A DNA stretch of 64,000 bases, taken from the NCBI GenBank assembly GCA_024641305.1, contig JAHEDI010000002.1, positions 2,927 to 66,926 on the forward strand. Reading direction: 5' to 3'. This stretch comes from a bacterium. GTDB lineage: Bacteria > Actinomycetota > Acidimicrobiia > Spongiisociales > JAENVV01. The notes below the pieces were generated by a model. That model was not told the DNA's origin. It was given only the letters and a program-made list of their open reading frames with translations, and did not search any database. A program made the translations under genes and the position numbers. This document shows positions 1 to 8,974 of the stretch, one piece after another; positions within the stretch are counted from its first letter, which is position 1; each line of letters starts with the position of its first letter.

Positions 1-1545
1 GGACATTCCCTCGACGGTCTCAATGAATTGCCACATGACCTCGGGCTTTTCGGGGTTGCCGAAGTTGAGGTTGTCGACGACGGCCATGGGCTTGGCTCCG
101 AGCATGGCGACATTCAGAGCGGCTTCCCATACAAGGTTGGCGCCGCTTCGCTGGGGGTCGAGGTAACACTGGCGACCGTTTCCGTCGGTCGAGACGGCCA
201 GGGCCTTTTCGGTTCCTTTGATTCGCAGCAGTGATCCATTCTCGCCAGGGCCGACGACGGTATTGAGGAACAATTGATGATCATATTGCTCATACACCCA
301 GGAGGGGTCACCGATCGAGGGGTCGGCGAGAATCTCAAGGAGGCAACTCTTAACGTCGGGGGTTTCCTGGTATTCAAGGGTGTTGGCCCACAGGTCTTCG
401 AGCCACTGGGGCTGCTCCGAGTGGCGTCGGAGAATCGGAGCAGCTTCGGACAGCGACGCCGCCGGCATCTCGGCCACTACCTGGTCGTTGTAGGAGATCC
501 GCAGAGTGTCTCCGGCAGTGACGGTGCCTACAACGGAGGCGTCGATCTCCCATTTGGTGGCGACCGCCAGCACCTCGTCGACGTTCGCCGGATCAACGAA
601 GGCCATCATTCGCTCTTGAGATTCAGACATGAGGAGTTCGGCGGCGCTCATGCCGAGTTCGCGGACGTGAACTCGGCCGAGGTCCACGTCCATGCCGGTC
701 CCGGCCCTGGCAGCAGGTTCGGATGTGGCACATGACAATCCGGCTGCTCCGAGGTCCTGGACCCCGACCACCAGGGCCCGGTCATAGAGTTCCAGGCAGG
801 CTTCAATCAGCTTCTTCTCTTCGAATGGGTCACCTACTTGAACCGTGGGCCGCTTGGTGTCTGAACCGGCATCGAACGATGCCGAGGCGAGCACCGACGC
901 TCCGCCGATGCCATCACGACCGGTACTCGAGCCGAGCAAGACTGCGATGGTTCCGGGGGTTCCGGCCGTTCCGAGTACAAGTTGTTCTTTGCGCATGATG
1001 CCGAGGCACATGACATTGACGAGCGGGTTGCCCGAGTAGCACTCATCGAAAGCCACTTCACCCCCAACGGTCGGAACGCCCACGGCGTTCCCGTATCCGG
1101 CCACGCCGGCCACCACCCCGGCCAGCAGGTAGCGATTGTGGGGGTCGTCGAGCGGTCCAAATCGGATCTGGTCCCATAAGGCGATTGGTCGGGCTCCCAT
1201 CGTGAAGATATCCCGGAGGATCCCTCCTACTCCGGTGGCGGCACCCTGGTACGGCTCGACGAAGGACGGATGGTTGTGTGATTCGATTCGGAGTGCCGCC
1301 AGCCAACCGTCGCCAAGGTCGACGACTCCGGCGTTTTCGCCCGGTCCGACAACCACCCAGGGCGCAGTGGTTGGGAACCGGCCCAGGAAGGCTCGTGAAG
1401 ACTTGTATGAACAGTGTTCCGACCACATCACCGAGTACATGGCTAGTTCGGCTTCGGTCGGTGGGCGGTCCAAAATCTCGCACACGTCGGCGTACTCGTC
1501 GTCTGTCATCCCAAGCGCCTGGTGGATTGGCAACGTCTCAGACAT
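1..1545 (-). CDS. purL: Phosphoribosylformylglycinamidine synthase subunit PurL (partial, C-terminus outside window)
   Basis: The ORF track lists only shadows here, because the gene runs off the left edge. Reading the minus strand from the ATG at 1545 gives an open frame of 515 codons to base 1. It has the PurL hallmarks MYSVMWSEHCSYK near residue 40, RIESHNHPSF near residue 90 and the glycine-rich GGILRDIFTMGARP. PurL is the large synthetase subunit that converts FGAR to FGAM with ATP in purine synthesis, using ammonia delivered by PurQ. The start overlaps the end of purQ by 8 bp, so it is the last visible gene of purC-S-Q-L. Small PurL proteins are about 740 residues, so roughly a third is missing at the edge. 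Confidence 0.95.
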   Translation of the reverse strand, partial: MSETLPIHQALGMTDDEYADVCEILDRPPTEAELAMYSVMWSEHCSYKSSRAFLGRFPTTAPWVVVGPGENAGVVDLGDGWLAALRIESHNHPSFVEPYQGAATGVGGILRDIFTMGARPIALWDQIRFGPLDDPHNRYLLAGVVAGVAGYGNAVGVPTVGGEVAFDECYSGNPLVNVMCLGIMRKEQLVLGTAGTPGTIAVLLGSSTGRDGIGGASVLASASFDAGSDTKRPTVQVGDPFEEKKLIEACLELYDRALVVGVQDLGAAGLSCATSEPAARAGTGMDVDLGRVHVRELGMSAAELLMSESQERMMAFVDPANVDEVLAVATKWEIDASVVGTVTAGDTLRISYNDQVVAEMPAASLSEAAPILRRHSEQPQWLEDLWANTLEYQETPDVKSCLLEILADPSIGDPSWVYEQYDHQLFLNTVVGPGENGSLLRIKGTEKALAVSTDGNGRQCYLDPQRSGANLVWEAALNVAMLGAKPMAVVDNLNFGNPEKPEVMWQFIETVEGMS

Positions 1546-2230
1546 GTGATGAGACCTTTGACTGCAGGAATGATTCGAGCAGGATCCGACCGTCCGCCGA
1601 TCCCAGGATCGATTCGATCGCTCGTTCAGGGTGCGGCATGATGCCGGCGACGTTTCCACTTGAAACCGCCGCAATGTTGTTTGTTGACCCGTTCGGATTG
1701 TTTGTCTCGTCGACGCTTCCCGACGCATCCGAATAGCGAAGTGGAACCTGTCCAGCCGATTCGAGCGAGGCAAGTTCGTCCGGTGCGGCGGTGAAGTTTC
1801 CTTCATAGGAGTTGAGAGGAATCTCAAGTACGTCACCAACGTGAGCGGCTCTCGTGAGGATGGAGTTGGTCGACTCGACTCGCAGATGGATTGGCTTGCA
1901 AATGAACTTGAGGTCCCGGTTCTGGAGGAGTACACCCGGGAGGAGACCGGCCTCGCACAGAATTTGAAAACCGTTGCAGATGCCAAGCACCGGGGCACCG
2001 GAAGCGGCGAGTCGGTTGACTTCGGCCATCACGGGGGAGAAGCGAGCGATTGCCCCGGTCCGCAGATAGTCTCCGTGGGCGAACCCGCCGGGAAGCACGA
2101 CGCTGTCGTAGCCGGACAGGTCGGTGTCGCGATGCCAGACAAGGTCTGCCGAGCCGCCGAGTCCTTCCAGTGCGTATACGACGTCGTGCTCGCAGTTGCT
2201 ACCGGGGAAAACGACGACAGCCGTTTTCAT
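1538..2230 (-). CDS. purQ: Phosphoribosylformylglycinamidine synthase glutaminase subunit PurQ
   Basis: Class I glutamine amidotransferase that supplies ammonia to PurL. I start it at MKTAVVVFPGSNCEHD (ATG at 2230) and not at the ORF-track start, because the extra 19 residues would lie inside purS and are not PurQ-like. This start overlaps the purS stop as ATGA. Visible motifs are GGFAHGDYLR, the nucleophile cysteine in LGICNGFQ and the histidine-glutamate pair in MPHPERA. The length of about 230 residues matches small PurQ proteins. The end overlaps the purL start by 8 bp, consistent with translational coupling of the three-part FGAM synthase. Confidence 0.95.
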   Translation of the reverse strand: MKTAVVVFPGSNCEHDVVYALEGLGGSADLVWHRDTDLSGYDSVVLPGGFAHGDYLRTGAIARFSPVMAEVNRLAASGAPVLGICNGFQILCEAGLLPGVLLQNRDLKFICKPIHLRVESTNSILTRAAHVGDVLEIPLNSYEGNFTAAPDELASLESAGQVPLRYSDASGSVDETNNPNGSTNNIAAVSSGNVAGIMPHPERAIESILGSADGRILLESFLQSKVSSHV

Positions 2231-2481
2231 GGATTGATGACGATTTCGAAATCTTCCATCACCGGGTTGGCAAGGAGCTTTTCGCACATCTCGGTGACGG
2301 CGGCTCGTATGGAGTCGGGGTCGCCTGGCGGTACCTGAAGTTCGATGGTCTTGTCGATCCGCACGTCCGACACGTTGTGGCCCAGGTCCCGTAATGCCCG
2401 GGCCACGGTGGCGCCTTGGGGGTCCGAGATGCTGGGGCGACGACGAATGTTGACGGTTACGGTCGTGGTGTCGGCCATCAA
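2227..2481 (-). CDS. purS: Phosphoribosylformylglycinamidine synthase subunit PurS
   Basis: An 84-residue PurS, the small structural subunit that bridges PurL and PurQ and is probably needed for ammonia channelling. The family pattern is visible: an N-terminal strand (VTVNIRRRPSISDPQG), then ALRDLGHNVSDVRIDK and a C-terminal NPVMEDFEIVI. It overlaps purC upstream and purQ downstream by 4 bp each. The second methionine (2478) is equally possible as the start and would give the ATGA overlap with the purC stop. Presence of PurS implies the three-subunit FGAM synthase typical of actinobacteria and firmicutes. Confidence 0.93.
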   Translation of the reverse strand: MMADTTTVTVNIRRRPSISDPQGATVARALRDLGHNVSDVRIDKTIELQVPPGDPDSIRAAVTEMCEKLLANPVMEDFEIVINP

Positions 2482-3356
2482 GTTCCTTTCAAATACGAAT
2501 CAAACGAAGTACCAGAGATCTTCTCGAACGCTTCCACGTAGCGAGCGCGGGTCCCGGCAATCACGTCGGGTGGCAACGGCGGCGATGGAGGGGAATGGTC
2601 CCATCCTGAGGCGTCGAGCCAATCGCGGACGTACTGCTTGTCGAAGGAGGGAACCGCCGTGCCTGGACGGTACTCATCGGCAGGCCAATACCGAGAAGAG
2701 TCGGGTGTGAGTACTTCGTCGATGAGCAGTAATTTCCCGTTTGCGTATCCGAATTCGAACTTGGTATCGGCGAGGATCACCCCGCGAGCAGCCGCATATC
2801 GGGCGGCGGTCAGATAGATCTCGATGGAAGTTGCTCTGAGTCGATCGTAGAGGGCGTCGCCAAGGGCGGCGCGTGCCCCGGCCTCGTCGAGGTTCTCGTC
2901 GTGGCCGGACTCGGCTTTGGTGGCAGGTGTGAAGATCGGTTCGGGAAGCTGGTCGGCCATGGCCAGTCCGGCGGGAAGATGTTCGGTCGTTGGTCCTCCA
3001 CCGTCGCGATATTCCCGCCACGACGATCCGTACAGGTAGCCGCGCACCACGCATTCGACCGGAATGACTTCACAGCGTCGTACGATCATCGAGCGTCCGG
3101 AGAGTTCGACGAGATCGGCTTCCGTTAGTCCGGGAATGCCGATCAGGTCGGTGCTTATGAGATGGTTCGGGGTTTCGAGGAGGTCAAACCAGTGCAACGA
3201 GAGACCGGTTAGGACCCGGCCTTTGTCGGGGATGGGGTCGCCGAGGATGACGTCGTACGCCGAGATGCGGTCGGTGGCGACGAACAACAGGCGTTCGTCG
3301 TCGACTTCGTAGATTTCCCTGACTTTTCCGGACGCCAGGTGTTTGAGTGCCAGCAC
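2478..3356 (-). CDS. purC: Phosphoribosylaminoimidazole-succinocarboxamide synthase (SAICAR synthetase)
   Basis: A 292-residue PurC, which joins aspartate to CAIR with ATP. Seen in sequence: the N-terminal ASGKVREIYEVD phosphate-binding start, ATDRISAYDVILGDPIPDKG, and the CVVRGYLYGSSWREY block, plus LADTKFEFGY near residue 195. It is the first gene of the purine group on the minus strand, with no gene immediately upstream, so the operon promoter should lie in 3357-3480. The length is typical of the long PurC form. The product is consumed by PurB, which is not in this window. Confidence 0.95.
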   Translation of the reverse strand: MLALKHLASGKVREIYEVDDERLLFVATDRISAYDVILGDPIPDKGRVLTGLSLHWFDLLETPNHLISTDLIGIPGLTEADLVELSGRSMIVRRCEVIPVECVVRGYLYGSSWREYRDGGGPTTEHLPAGLAMADQLPEPIFTPATKAESGHDENLDEAGARAALGDALYDRLRATSIEIYLTAARYAAARGVILADTKFEFGYANGKLLLIDEVLTPDSSRYWPADEYRPGTAVPSFDKQYVRDWLDASGWDHSPPSPPLPPDVIAGTRARYVEAFEKISGTSFDSYLKGT

Positions 3357-3482
3357 GCGGCGAGATAGTAGCGGCTTTAACTACGTACCTCGTCCCGGGT
3401 ACTGCGCGCCAAGCGCGCCGTTATTCCGGGGGACCGGTCGACGCCATCTCGCGATGAAGAGGGGTTCGCTCGCGCGACCGTT

Positions 3483-4025
3483 TCAGGCCCACGGGTCGCC
3501 GTCGATCTTCCTGAGTCGAGCTTTGAGTTCGCGTAAGGTGGCCGGATAGCGGGTTAATGCGTCACTCTGGCGGGTTTGTTCCCGACTGTCGACGAGCGGG
3601 TCATGACGCAACTCGTCAGGCGAAAATGTTCGATTCCGACTCTGTCTTTGGGTTTCTCGCCACTGTTCGATGCGATTTTGCTCGAGACGGACGGCCAACC
3701 ACAACGAGAGTGAGTAGAACGGTGCCAACAGGAGAATCTTCGGTGTTTCCAGCATTAACCAGGTTGAGAAGGTTCCAAGGCCAATAAGCAGGCCAGTCAC
3801 CGCGAACGAGAGTTGCCAGCGATCACCGTAGCTGGCTAGCCAGAGCCATCCGGTCAGGATGGCCACCGCTCCGGTGATCCAACCCAGCAGGGTACTCAGG
3901 ACATCCGGCACAGACGCCGTGGTACCGATTGTTGCCCAGACTCCCACGGCTAGTCCTCCAATGGTGAGGAGCATCGACACTCGTAGGCGGTTTCGTTCGC
4001 TCGGGATGGTCCACTTGCTCAACAC
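3483..4025 (-). CDS. Hypothetical four-helix membrane protein
   Basis: A 180-residue protein I do not recognise. The first 120 residues hold about four hydrophobic segments (LLTIGGLAVGVWATIG, LLGWITGAVAILTGWLWLA, FAVTGLLIGLGTFSTWLM, ILLLAPFYSLSLWLAV). The tail is hydrophilic and Arg/Glu-rich (EQNRIEQWRETQRQSRNR) and likely cytoplasmic. It sits alone between purC and the divergently oriented hydroxyacid dehydrogenase. Codon usage resembles its neighbours and no better frame competes, so it is probably real. No function can be assigned. Confidence 0.65.
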   Translation of the reverse strand: MLSKWTIPSERNRLRVSMLLTIGGLAVGVWATIGTTASVPDVLSTLLGWITGAVAILTGWLWLASYGDRWQLSFAVTGLLIGLGTFSTWLMLETPKILLLAPFYSLSLWLAVRLEQNRIEQWRETQRQSRNRTFSPDELRHDPLVDSREQTRQSDALTRYPATLRELKARLRKIDGDPWA

Positions 4026-4196
4026 GGGTATGAGTATCGCGGATGTGTCGACCGTCGGGAACCCCGACCGGTGTGTCGCTCACTATTATCGGAATCCATG
4101 GCGCCGGCGATGGAATCTCCGGTGGTTTTGGGGCGAGTTGTCTTGAACCGTTCGGCGTGAGCCGAACCGTCAAATGTCCGACTACGAGGAGCAATC

Positions 4197-5159
4197 GTGA
4201 GCACACCTGTCGTCGCCGTTACCGATACGGTTTTTCCCAGCCTTGATCCAGCCAGGGCAGCGCTTGCCGGAACCGGTGCTGAGCTGAGAATGGCTTCCGA
4301 ACCCACCCTTGAGGGGATTCTCGCCGTCGCGGCGGACGCTGACGCGCTCCTGGTCACGTATGCAAAGATCACCGCCGAGGTCATCGCCGGTCTGAAGAAC
4401 TGCAAGGTGATCGGCCGCTTTGGGATTGGCGTTGACAATATCGACCTTGATGCGGCCGCCGCTGCCGGTATTACGGTGACGTATGCCCCGGTGTACTGCC
4501 TCGACGAGGTCTCGGATCATGCGATGGCGTTGTTGCTGTCGCTCGCCCGCAAGATTCCCTACTCGAACAAACTCGTGAGCAGCGGGCGCTGGGAGATGCC
4601 AGCGGTAGTCCCGATCTCACGGCTGCGGGGAAACAAGCTTGGCCTGGTCGGGCTTGGCAACATACCTCAGACGATCGTTCCAAAGGCCCAAGCGTTCGGT
4701 CTGGAAATCCTGGCGGCCGACCCCTACGCGCCTGACGAGGTCTTTGAACGTCTCAATGTCACCAGGGTCGATTTTGAAGAACTCCTGCGAACCTCGGACT
4801 ACATCTCGGTGCATGCTCCGTTGACTCCAGAAACCGAGAAGATGTTCAACGCCGAAGCCTTCGCCACGATGAAGAACAACGCCCTGTTGATCAACACGGC
4901 TCGCGGCCCCTTGGTAGACACTGACGCCCTCGCAGACGCCCTGGAAGCCGGCCAAATCGGGGGAGCGGCCCTTGACGTGCTGCCCGTTGAGCCACCGCCG
5001 GCGGACTCCCGTCTGGTGGGGCGCGACGACGTCATTTTGACCCCGCACACCGGCTTCTATTCGGAGGATGCGCTACTCGACCTCCAGAAGACGGTTGCCA
5101 CCGATGTGGCCACGGTCATACAGGGCGGGGCTCCCAAATACCCGGTCAAGCCTCGATGA
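4197..5159 (+). CDS. D-isomer specific 2-hydroxyacid dehydrogenase (CtBP-like branch)
   Basis: A 320-residue NAD-dependent 2-hydroxyacid dehydrogenase. The start is GTG at 4197, supported by a GAGGAG Shine-Dalgarno just upstream. The catalytic triad is visible: Arg in NTARGPLV, Glu in LPVEPPP and His in TPHTGFYSE. The nucleotide-binding loop reads GLGNIPQ, so the third glycine of GxGxxG is proline; I recall this in C-terminal-binding-protein-like members. Reduction of glyoxylate or hydroxypyruvate, or oxidation of a D-2-hydroxyacid, are the likely reactions; the substrate cannot be read from sequence. The glycolate-oxidase genes begin within 60 bp downstream, suggesting a shared role in glycolate/lactate-type metabolism. 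Confidence 0.88.
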   Translation: MSTPVVAVTDTVFPSLDPARAALAGTGAELRMASEPTLEGILAVAADADALLVTYAKITAEVIAGLKNCKVIGRFGIGVDNIDLDAAAAAGITVTYAPVYCLDEVSDHAMALLLSLARKIPYSNKLVSSGRWEMPAVVPISRLRGNKLGLVGLGNIPQTIVPKAQAFGLEILAADPYAPDEVFERLNVTRVDFEELLRTSDYISVHAPLTPETEKMFNAEAFATMKNNALLINTARGPLVDTDALADALEAGQIGGAALDVLPVEPPPADSRLVGRDDVILTPHTGFYSEDALLDLQKTVATDVATVIQGGAPKYPVKPR

Positions 5160-5217
5160 GGAGTCTGCCTGCCTCTGCATCCCGGAAGCCCGAGCCTGGC
5201 ACGAACCAGACCGTCTG

Positions 5218-6633
5218 ATGACGTTGATCGGTGACCTTAGAGAGATTCTGGGTCCCGACCGCGTGCTCTCCGAACCTTTGGAACGATATCTATACGGCAC
5301 CGATGGTGGGATGGCGCGGGGTGAAGTGATCGTCGTTGTGCTCCCCGAAACTGCCGGGGAAGTGTCCGATGTCGTAAAAGCCGCCAAACGTCACGCTTCG
5401 CCGATCGTTGCGCGTGGCGCAGGGACCGGACTGGCCGGCGGGGCGGCGCCAGCCGTTCCGTCGGTCGTGGTATCGCTAACCAATATGAAGACCATCGAAA
5501 TCGATCTTGGTAACCGTACTGCGTGGGTAGGTCCAGGGGTCATCAATCTTGACCTGTCGAAGCTCACGAGATCGTCCGGGTTTCACTTTGCTCCGGATCC
5601 CTCGTCCCAGTCGGCTTGCACGATCGGTGGGAACGTTGCCAATAACTCAGGCGGTCCGCATTGTCTTGCAGAGGGAACGACCACCAGTCATGTTCTCGCA
5701 GTAGAGATCGTCACTGCCGACGGGGAGGTGGTGCTTCTGGGTGGCCCGGCGCCTGACCCGATCGGACTCGACCTGCGGTCCGTCGTCGTCGGGTCCGAGG
5801 GTCTCCTCGGCATCATCACCAGAACTCTGGTGAAGCTGACCCCGAATCCACTCGACGTGCGAACCATCCTGGCCGGTTTCGCAACGATGGAGGACGCGGT
5901 GGCCACTTCGTCTGGCATCGTGGCGCGGGGCGTGGTGCCGGCGGCACTCGAGATCATGGACCAGAAGATGACCAGGGCGGTTGAGAATTTCGTTGGGGCA
6001 GGGTTCCCGATCGATGCCGCGGCGATCCTGCTGGCCGAAGTCGCCGGGCATCCCGCGGCTGTTGAGGCAGAAGCCCGACTCGTCGAGCAAGTAGCCAACG
6101 AGAATCATGTCACGTCTCTGCGAGTGGCGGCTGATGAGGTCGAGCGAGCCAAGCTTTGGCTGGGACGCAAGTCAGCCTTTGGAGCAGTCGCTCAACTTGC
6201 CCCCGACTACTACTTGCACGACACCGTCGTTCCGCGGACTCAACTGGTGGCCACCATGCAGAAGATTTACGAGATTGCCGAGCGCCATGGTGTGCTCATG
6301 CTCAATGTCTTCCATGCCGGCGATGGCAATCTGCATCCGCTGGTTGCTTTTGATGCTTCGGTCGAGGGGCAACTTGACATCGTGCATGCTGCCATGGAGG
6401 AGGTCGCCAGAGTCTGCATCGAAGCCGGAGGTGCTCTGTCGGGCGAACATGGGATCGGACTCGAAAAGCGAGACCTCATGCCGCTCCTCTACAGCGAGGC
6501 CGATCTTGATGCTCAGGCAAGGTTGCGAGAGGCGTTCGACCCCGATGGATTGTTCAATCCACAGAAGGTGTTGCCAGCCGGATCCCGTTGCGCGGACCTG
6601 GGGCGGCCCATTCCGGCCGGTGCCTGGCTGTGA
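5218..6633 (+). CDS. glcD: FAD-linked glycolate/D-lactate oxidase subunit GlcD
   Basis: A 471-residue flavoprotein of the GlcD/D-LDH family. The ORF track starts at 5068, but the first 50 residues are not family-like and overlap the upstream gene, so I place the start at MTLIGDLREILGPDRV (5218). The PCMH-type FAD domain shows ARGAGTGLAGGA and GGNVANNSGGPHC. The C-terminal FAD-oxidase domain shows NVFHAGDGNLHP and SGEHGIGLEKRD, which carry the flavin- and metal-contacting histidines. It would oxidise glycolate or another 2-hydroxyacid and pass electrons through GlcE/GlcF to quinone. Its stop overlaps the GTG of glcE. Confidence 0.92.
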   Translation: MTLIGDLREILGPDRVLSEPLERYLYGTDGGMARGEVIVVVLPETAGEVSDVVKAAKRHASPIVARGAGTGLAGGAAPAVPSVVVSLTNMKTIEIDLGNRTAWVGPGVINLDLSKLTRSSGFHFAPDPSSQSACTIGGNVANNSGGPHCLAEGTTTSHVLAVEIVTADGEVVLLGGPAPDPIGLDLRSVVVGSEGLLGIITRTLVKLTPNPLDVRTILAGFATMEDAVATSSGIVARGVVPAALEIMDQKMTRAVENFVGAGFPIDAAAILLAEVAGHPAAVEAEARLVEQVANENHVTSLRVAADEVERAKLWLGRKSAFGAVAQLAPDYYLHDTVVPRTQLVATMQKIYEIAERHGVLMLNVFHAGDGNLHPLVAFDASVEGQLDIVHAAMEEVARVCIEAGGALSGEHGIGLEKRDLMPLLYSEADLDAQARLREAFDPDGLFNPQKVLPAGSRCADLGRPIPAGAWL

Positions 6634-7739
6634 CCATTGCCGCGGCGTTCGCTCCGTTTGTTGGGTTGGCCGTCGCCGACAGTGGACTTCCTGAGTGCGA
6701 CCTGATGGCCGCCCCGCAAACCATCGACGAGCTCGAGCAGATTCTTGATCTGGCGAGCGAACATCAGCTCAAGGCCGTCATTTGGGGTGGCGGTACCCAC
6801 CAGGGAATCGGGGGTCGAATCGACCCAGACCTCGTGATCGCCACCTCGCAGCTCAACCGGCTCATCGACTGGCAGCCAGAAGATTTCACCGTCACCGTCG
6901 AGGCTGGAATGCGCGTTTCGGACCTGGAGGAGATGCTGGCCGATCGGGGCCAGATGGCCGTGTTGCCGGAACTTCCTGGCGCCGCCACCATCGGCGGTGT
7001 GATGGCGGCCGGGATCAGCGGGTGGCGGCGAGCCCGGTATGGACCCACCAGGGACCGGGTGCTCGAAGTCGATCTCGTCACCGGTGACGGGCGTCGAGTG
7101 CGAGCTGGGGGCCGGGTGGTCAAGAATGTCACCGGCTTCGACTTGCCCCGCCTGGCAGTCGGTTCGTATGGATCACTCGGAGTGATCGCTCAGGCGTGCT
7201 TGAAGCTGTGGCCGGAGCCATCCACAAAAGTCACCGTTTCGGTGGCCGACGGCGACAGAGCCCTGGCGACCGCCTACCGACCGACCGCCGTGGTTGAAGC
7301 CGATGGGGTGGCGAAGGTCTACTTGGGCGGCACCGAAGCGGAAGTAGACGGCCAGGTTGAGTCGCTGGATGGAACAGTCGTTCCCGGTTGGTTCTGGACA
7401 CCCGCGCCGACGGGAGCTGTTGGTTGGTCGCTGCGGGTGCCACCGGCCTTAATACGCAGCGCGATCGAACGATTGCCATCCGGGTGGCGCTATCAGGCCG
7501 GGCTCGGAGTTGGCGAAATCAAGGCAGCCAGTGTTGACGCCGACGGCGCCGCCGAGCTGAGAGCTTGGGCAGAGTCCCGGGGCGGGGCTCTGGTGATCGT
7601 GTCCGGTCCGGTCGGGCTGTATTCAGACATGGACCCGTGGGGTACGCCCCCGCCGGGGCTCGACATTCAACGGGAACTGATTCGCCGATTCGATCCGTGC
7701 CGGGTGGTCAACCCTGGTCGGTTGCCTGGTGGTATTTGA
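6630..7739 (+). CDS. glcE: FAD-binding glycolate oxidase subunit GlcE
   Basis: The second FAD-binding subunit of a three-part glycolate oxidase. I choose the GTG at 6630, which overlaps the glcD stop as GTGA; the track start at 6588 lies inside glcD. The protein has the short FAD-domain pattern WGGGTHQGIGGR, LPELPGAATIGGVMAAG and VKNVTGFDLPRLAVGSYGSLG. The C-terminus ends with RFDPCRVVNPGRLPGG, the usual GlcE/GlcD end. Length (369 residues) matches the family. It overlaps glcF by one base (TGATG), so the three genes should be translated together. Confidence 0.9.
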   Translation: MTIAAAFAPFVGLAVADSGLPECDLMAAPQTIDELEQILDLASEHQLKAVIWGGGTHQGIGGRIDPDLVIATSQLNRLIDWQPEDFTVTVEAGMRVSDLEEMLADRGQMAVLPELPGAATIGGVMAAGISGWRRARYGPTRDRVLEVDLVTGDGRRVRAGGRVVKNVTGFDLPRLAVGSYGSLGVIAQACLKLWPEPSTKVTVSVADGDRALATAYRPTAVVEADGVAKVYLGGTEAEVDGQVESLDGTVVPGWFWTPAPTGAVGWSLRVPPALIRSAIERLPSGWRYQAGLGVGEIKAASVDADGAAELRAWAESRGGALVIVSGPVGLYSDMDPWGTPPPGLDIQRELIRRFDPCRVVNPGRLPGGI

Positions 7740-8965
7740 TGGGTTGGGTGACCGAACATGCGCCGACCGGGGCTGAAGTCAATGCCTGCGTTCGCTGTGG
7801 ATTATGCCTACCGGAATGCCCGACGTTCCGGCTGACTGGCAAGGAGTCATTTTCGCCGCGGGGCCGTCTGATGGCCATGTCGGCGGTCGCCGATGGCGTC
7901 GTCGAGGTCGATGAGAGCTTCGCGGGCATCATGGATTCGTGTCTTCAGTGCCGCGCCTGCGAGGTGGTCTGCCCATCATTGGTGCCATTCGGGCGAGCCA
8001 TGGAGGGTGCCAGGGCCGAACTGGCTGCTCAGATGCCAAGTCGGACCCGCACGGCTCGCCACCTGCTGGTGGGCAGGGTGCTTGGTTCGCCCGGGCTGCT
8101 TCGTATGGCAACGTTGGCGGTCAAGGTGGGACAGAAGACCAGGGTCGTCAGAGTGCTGCCCTCCTTGTTGAGGAGTGGCTTTGCAGGGATCCGCCCGGTG
8201 AAACCGGTCGCTGCCCAGCCGGGCTCGACCTATCGGGCGTTGGGACAGCGGATTGGCCGGGCAGGGTTTGTGACTGGATGCGTCATGGACGTCTGGTTCT
8301 CCGATGTTCACGCCGCGTCAATCGCGATGCTTCAGCGAGCCGGGTATGACGTCGTCGTTCCGGCCACGCAAACCTGTTGTGGGGCTCTGGCTGCTCACGA
8401 TGGCGACGTGAAGGACACGCACCGACTCGCCGAGAGAAATGTCGTCGCCTTCGCCAACGTTGATGTCGTGGCCGTGGATTCGGCTGGCTGCGGCGCCCAC
8501 CTCAAGGACTACAAGCATTGGGCCGGCCAGGCCGGCGAGTTGTTCTCGAAGCGGGTTTTCGACATCACCGAACTCATTGATCAGGCGATCACGTCGGGCC
8601 GGATCCCAAAATCGTCCGTGGATCGTGGTCCGGTAGCCATACAAGACCCATGCCACTTGCGTCATGTTCAGCGGATCGTTGACGCACCGCGCAACATCCT
8701 AAGGGCGGCCGGCTACAGCCCGGTCGAGATAGATCCGGACGGCCGTTGTTGCGGAGCGGCTGGTATGTACAGCCTGCTCCAGCCGGAGCTATCACACCAG
8801 CTCGGGGCGGCCAAAGCCGACCAGGTCCGTCAGTCGCATGCCAACGTCGTTGCCTCGGCCAATCCGGGATGTGAGATGCAATTGCGCAGCCATCTGGGAA
8901 AGGGATACGAAATCGTTCATCCGGTTGAGCTGCTGTGGCGAGCCGTCCAGGAAGATGATCGTTAG
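7739..8965 (+). CDS. glcF: Glycolate oxidase iron-sulfur subunit GlcF
   Basis: The iron-sulfur subunit that links the flavin subunits to the membrane quinone pool. The start at 7739 follows from the TGATG overlap with glcE; the longer track ORF is an upstream extension. Two 4Fe-4S ferredoxin motifs are present (CVRCGLCLPECP near residue 13 and CLQCRACEVVCP near residue 65), followed by two CCG-type cysteine domains (TCCGALAAH, GCGAH, then DPCHLRH, RCCGAAGMY). This order is diagnostic of GlcF. The length is 408 residues. Confidence 0.92.
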   Translation: MGWVTEHAPTGAEVNACVRCGLCLPECPTFRLTGKESFSPRGRLMAMSAVADGVVEVDESFAGIMDSCLQCRACEVVCPSLVPFGRAMEGARAELAAQMPSRTRTARHLLVGRVLGSPGLLRMATLAVKVGQKTRVVRVLPSLLRSGFAGIRPVKPVAAQPGSTYRALGQRIGRAGFVTGCVMDVWFSDVHAASIAMLQRAGYDVVVPATQTCCGALAAHDGDVKDTHRLAERNVVAFANVDVVAVDSAGCGAHLKDYKHWAGQAGELFSKRVFDITELIDQAITSGRIPKSSVDRGPVAIQDPCHLRHVQRIVDAPRNILRAAGYSPVEIDPDGRCCGAAGMYSLLQPELSHQLGAAKADQVRQSHANVVASANPGCEMQLRSHLGKGYEIVHPVELLWRAVQEDDR

Positions 8966-8974
8966 GCTGTCTGA

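Noticed and set aside
5068-5217. N-terminal extension of GlcD to 5068
   Set aside because: It overlaps the hydroxyacid dehydrogenase coding region by 90 bp, and the residues lack GlcD similarity.
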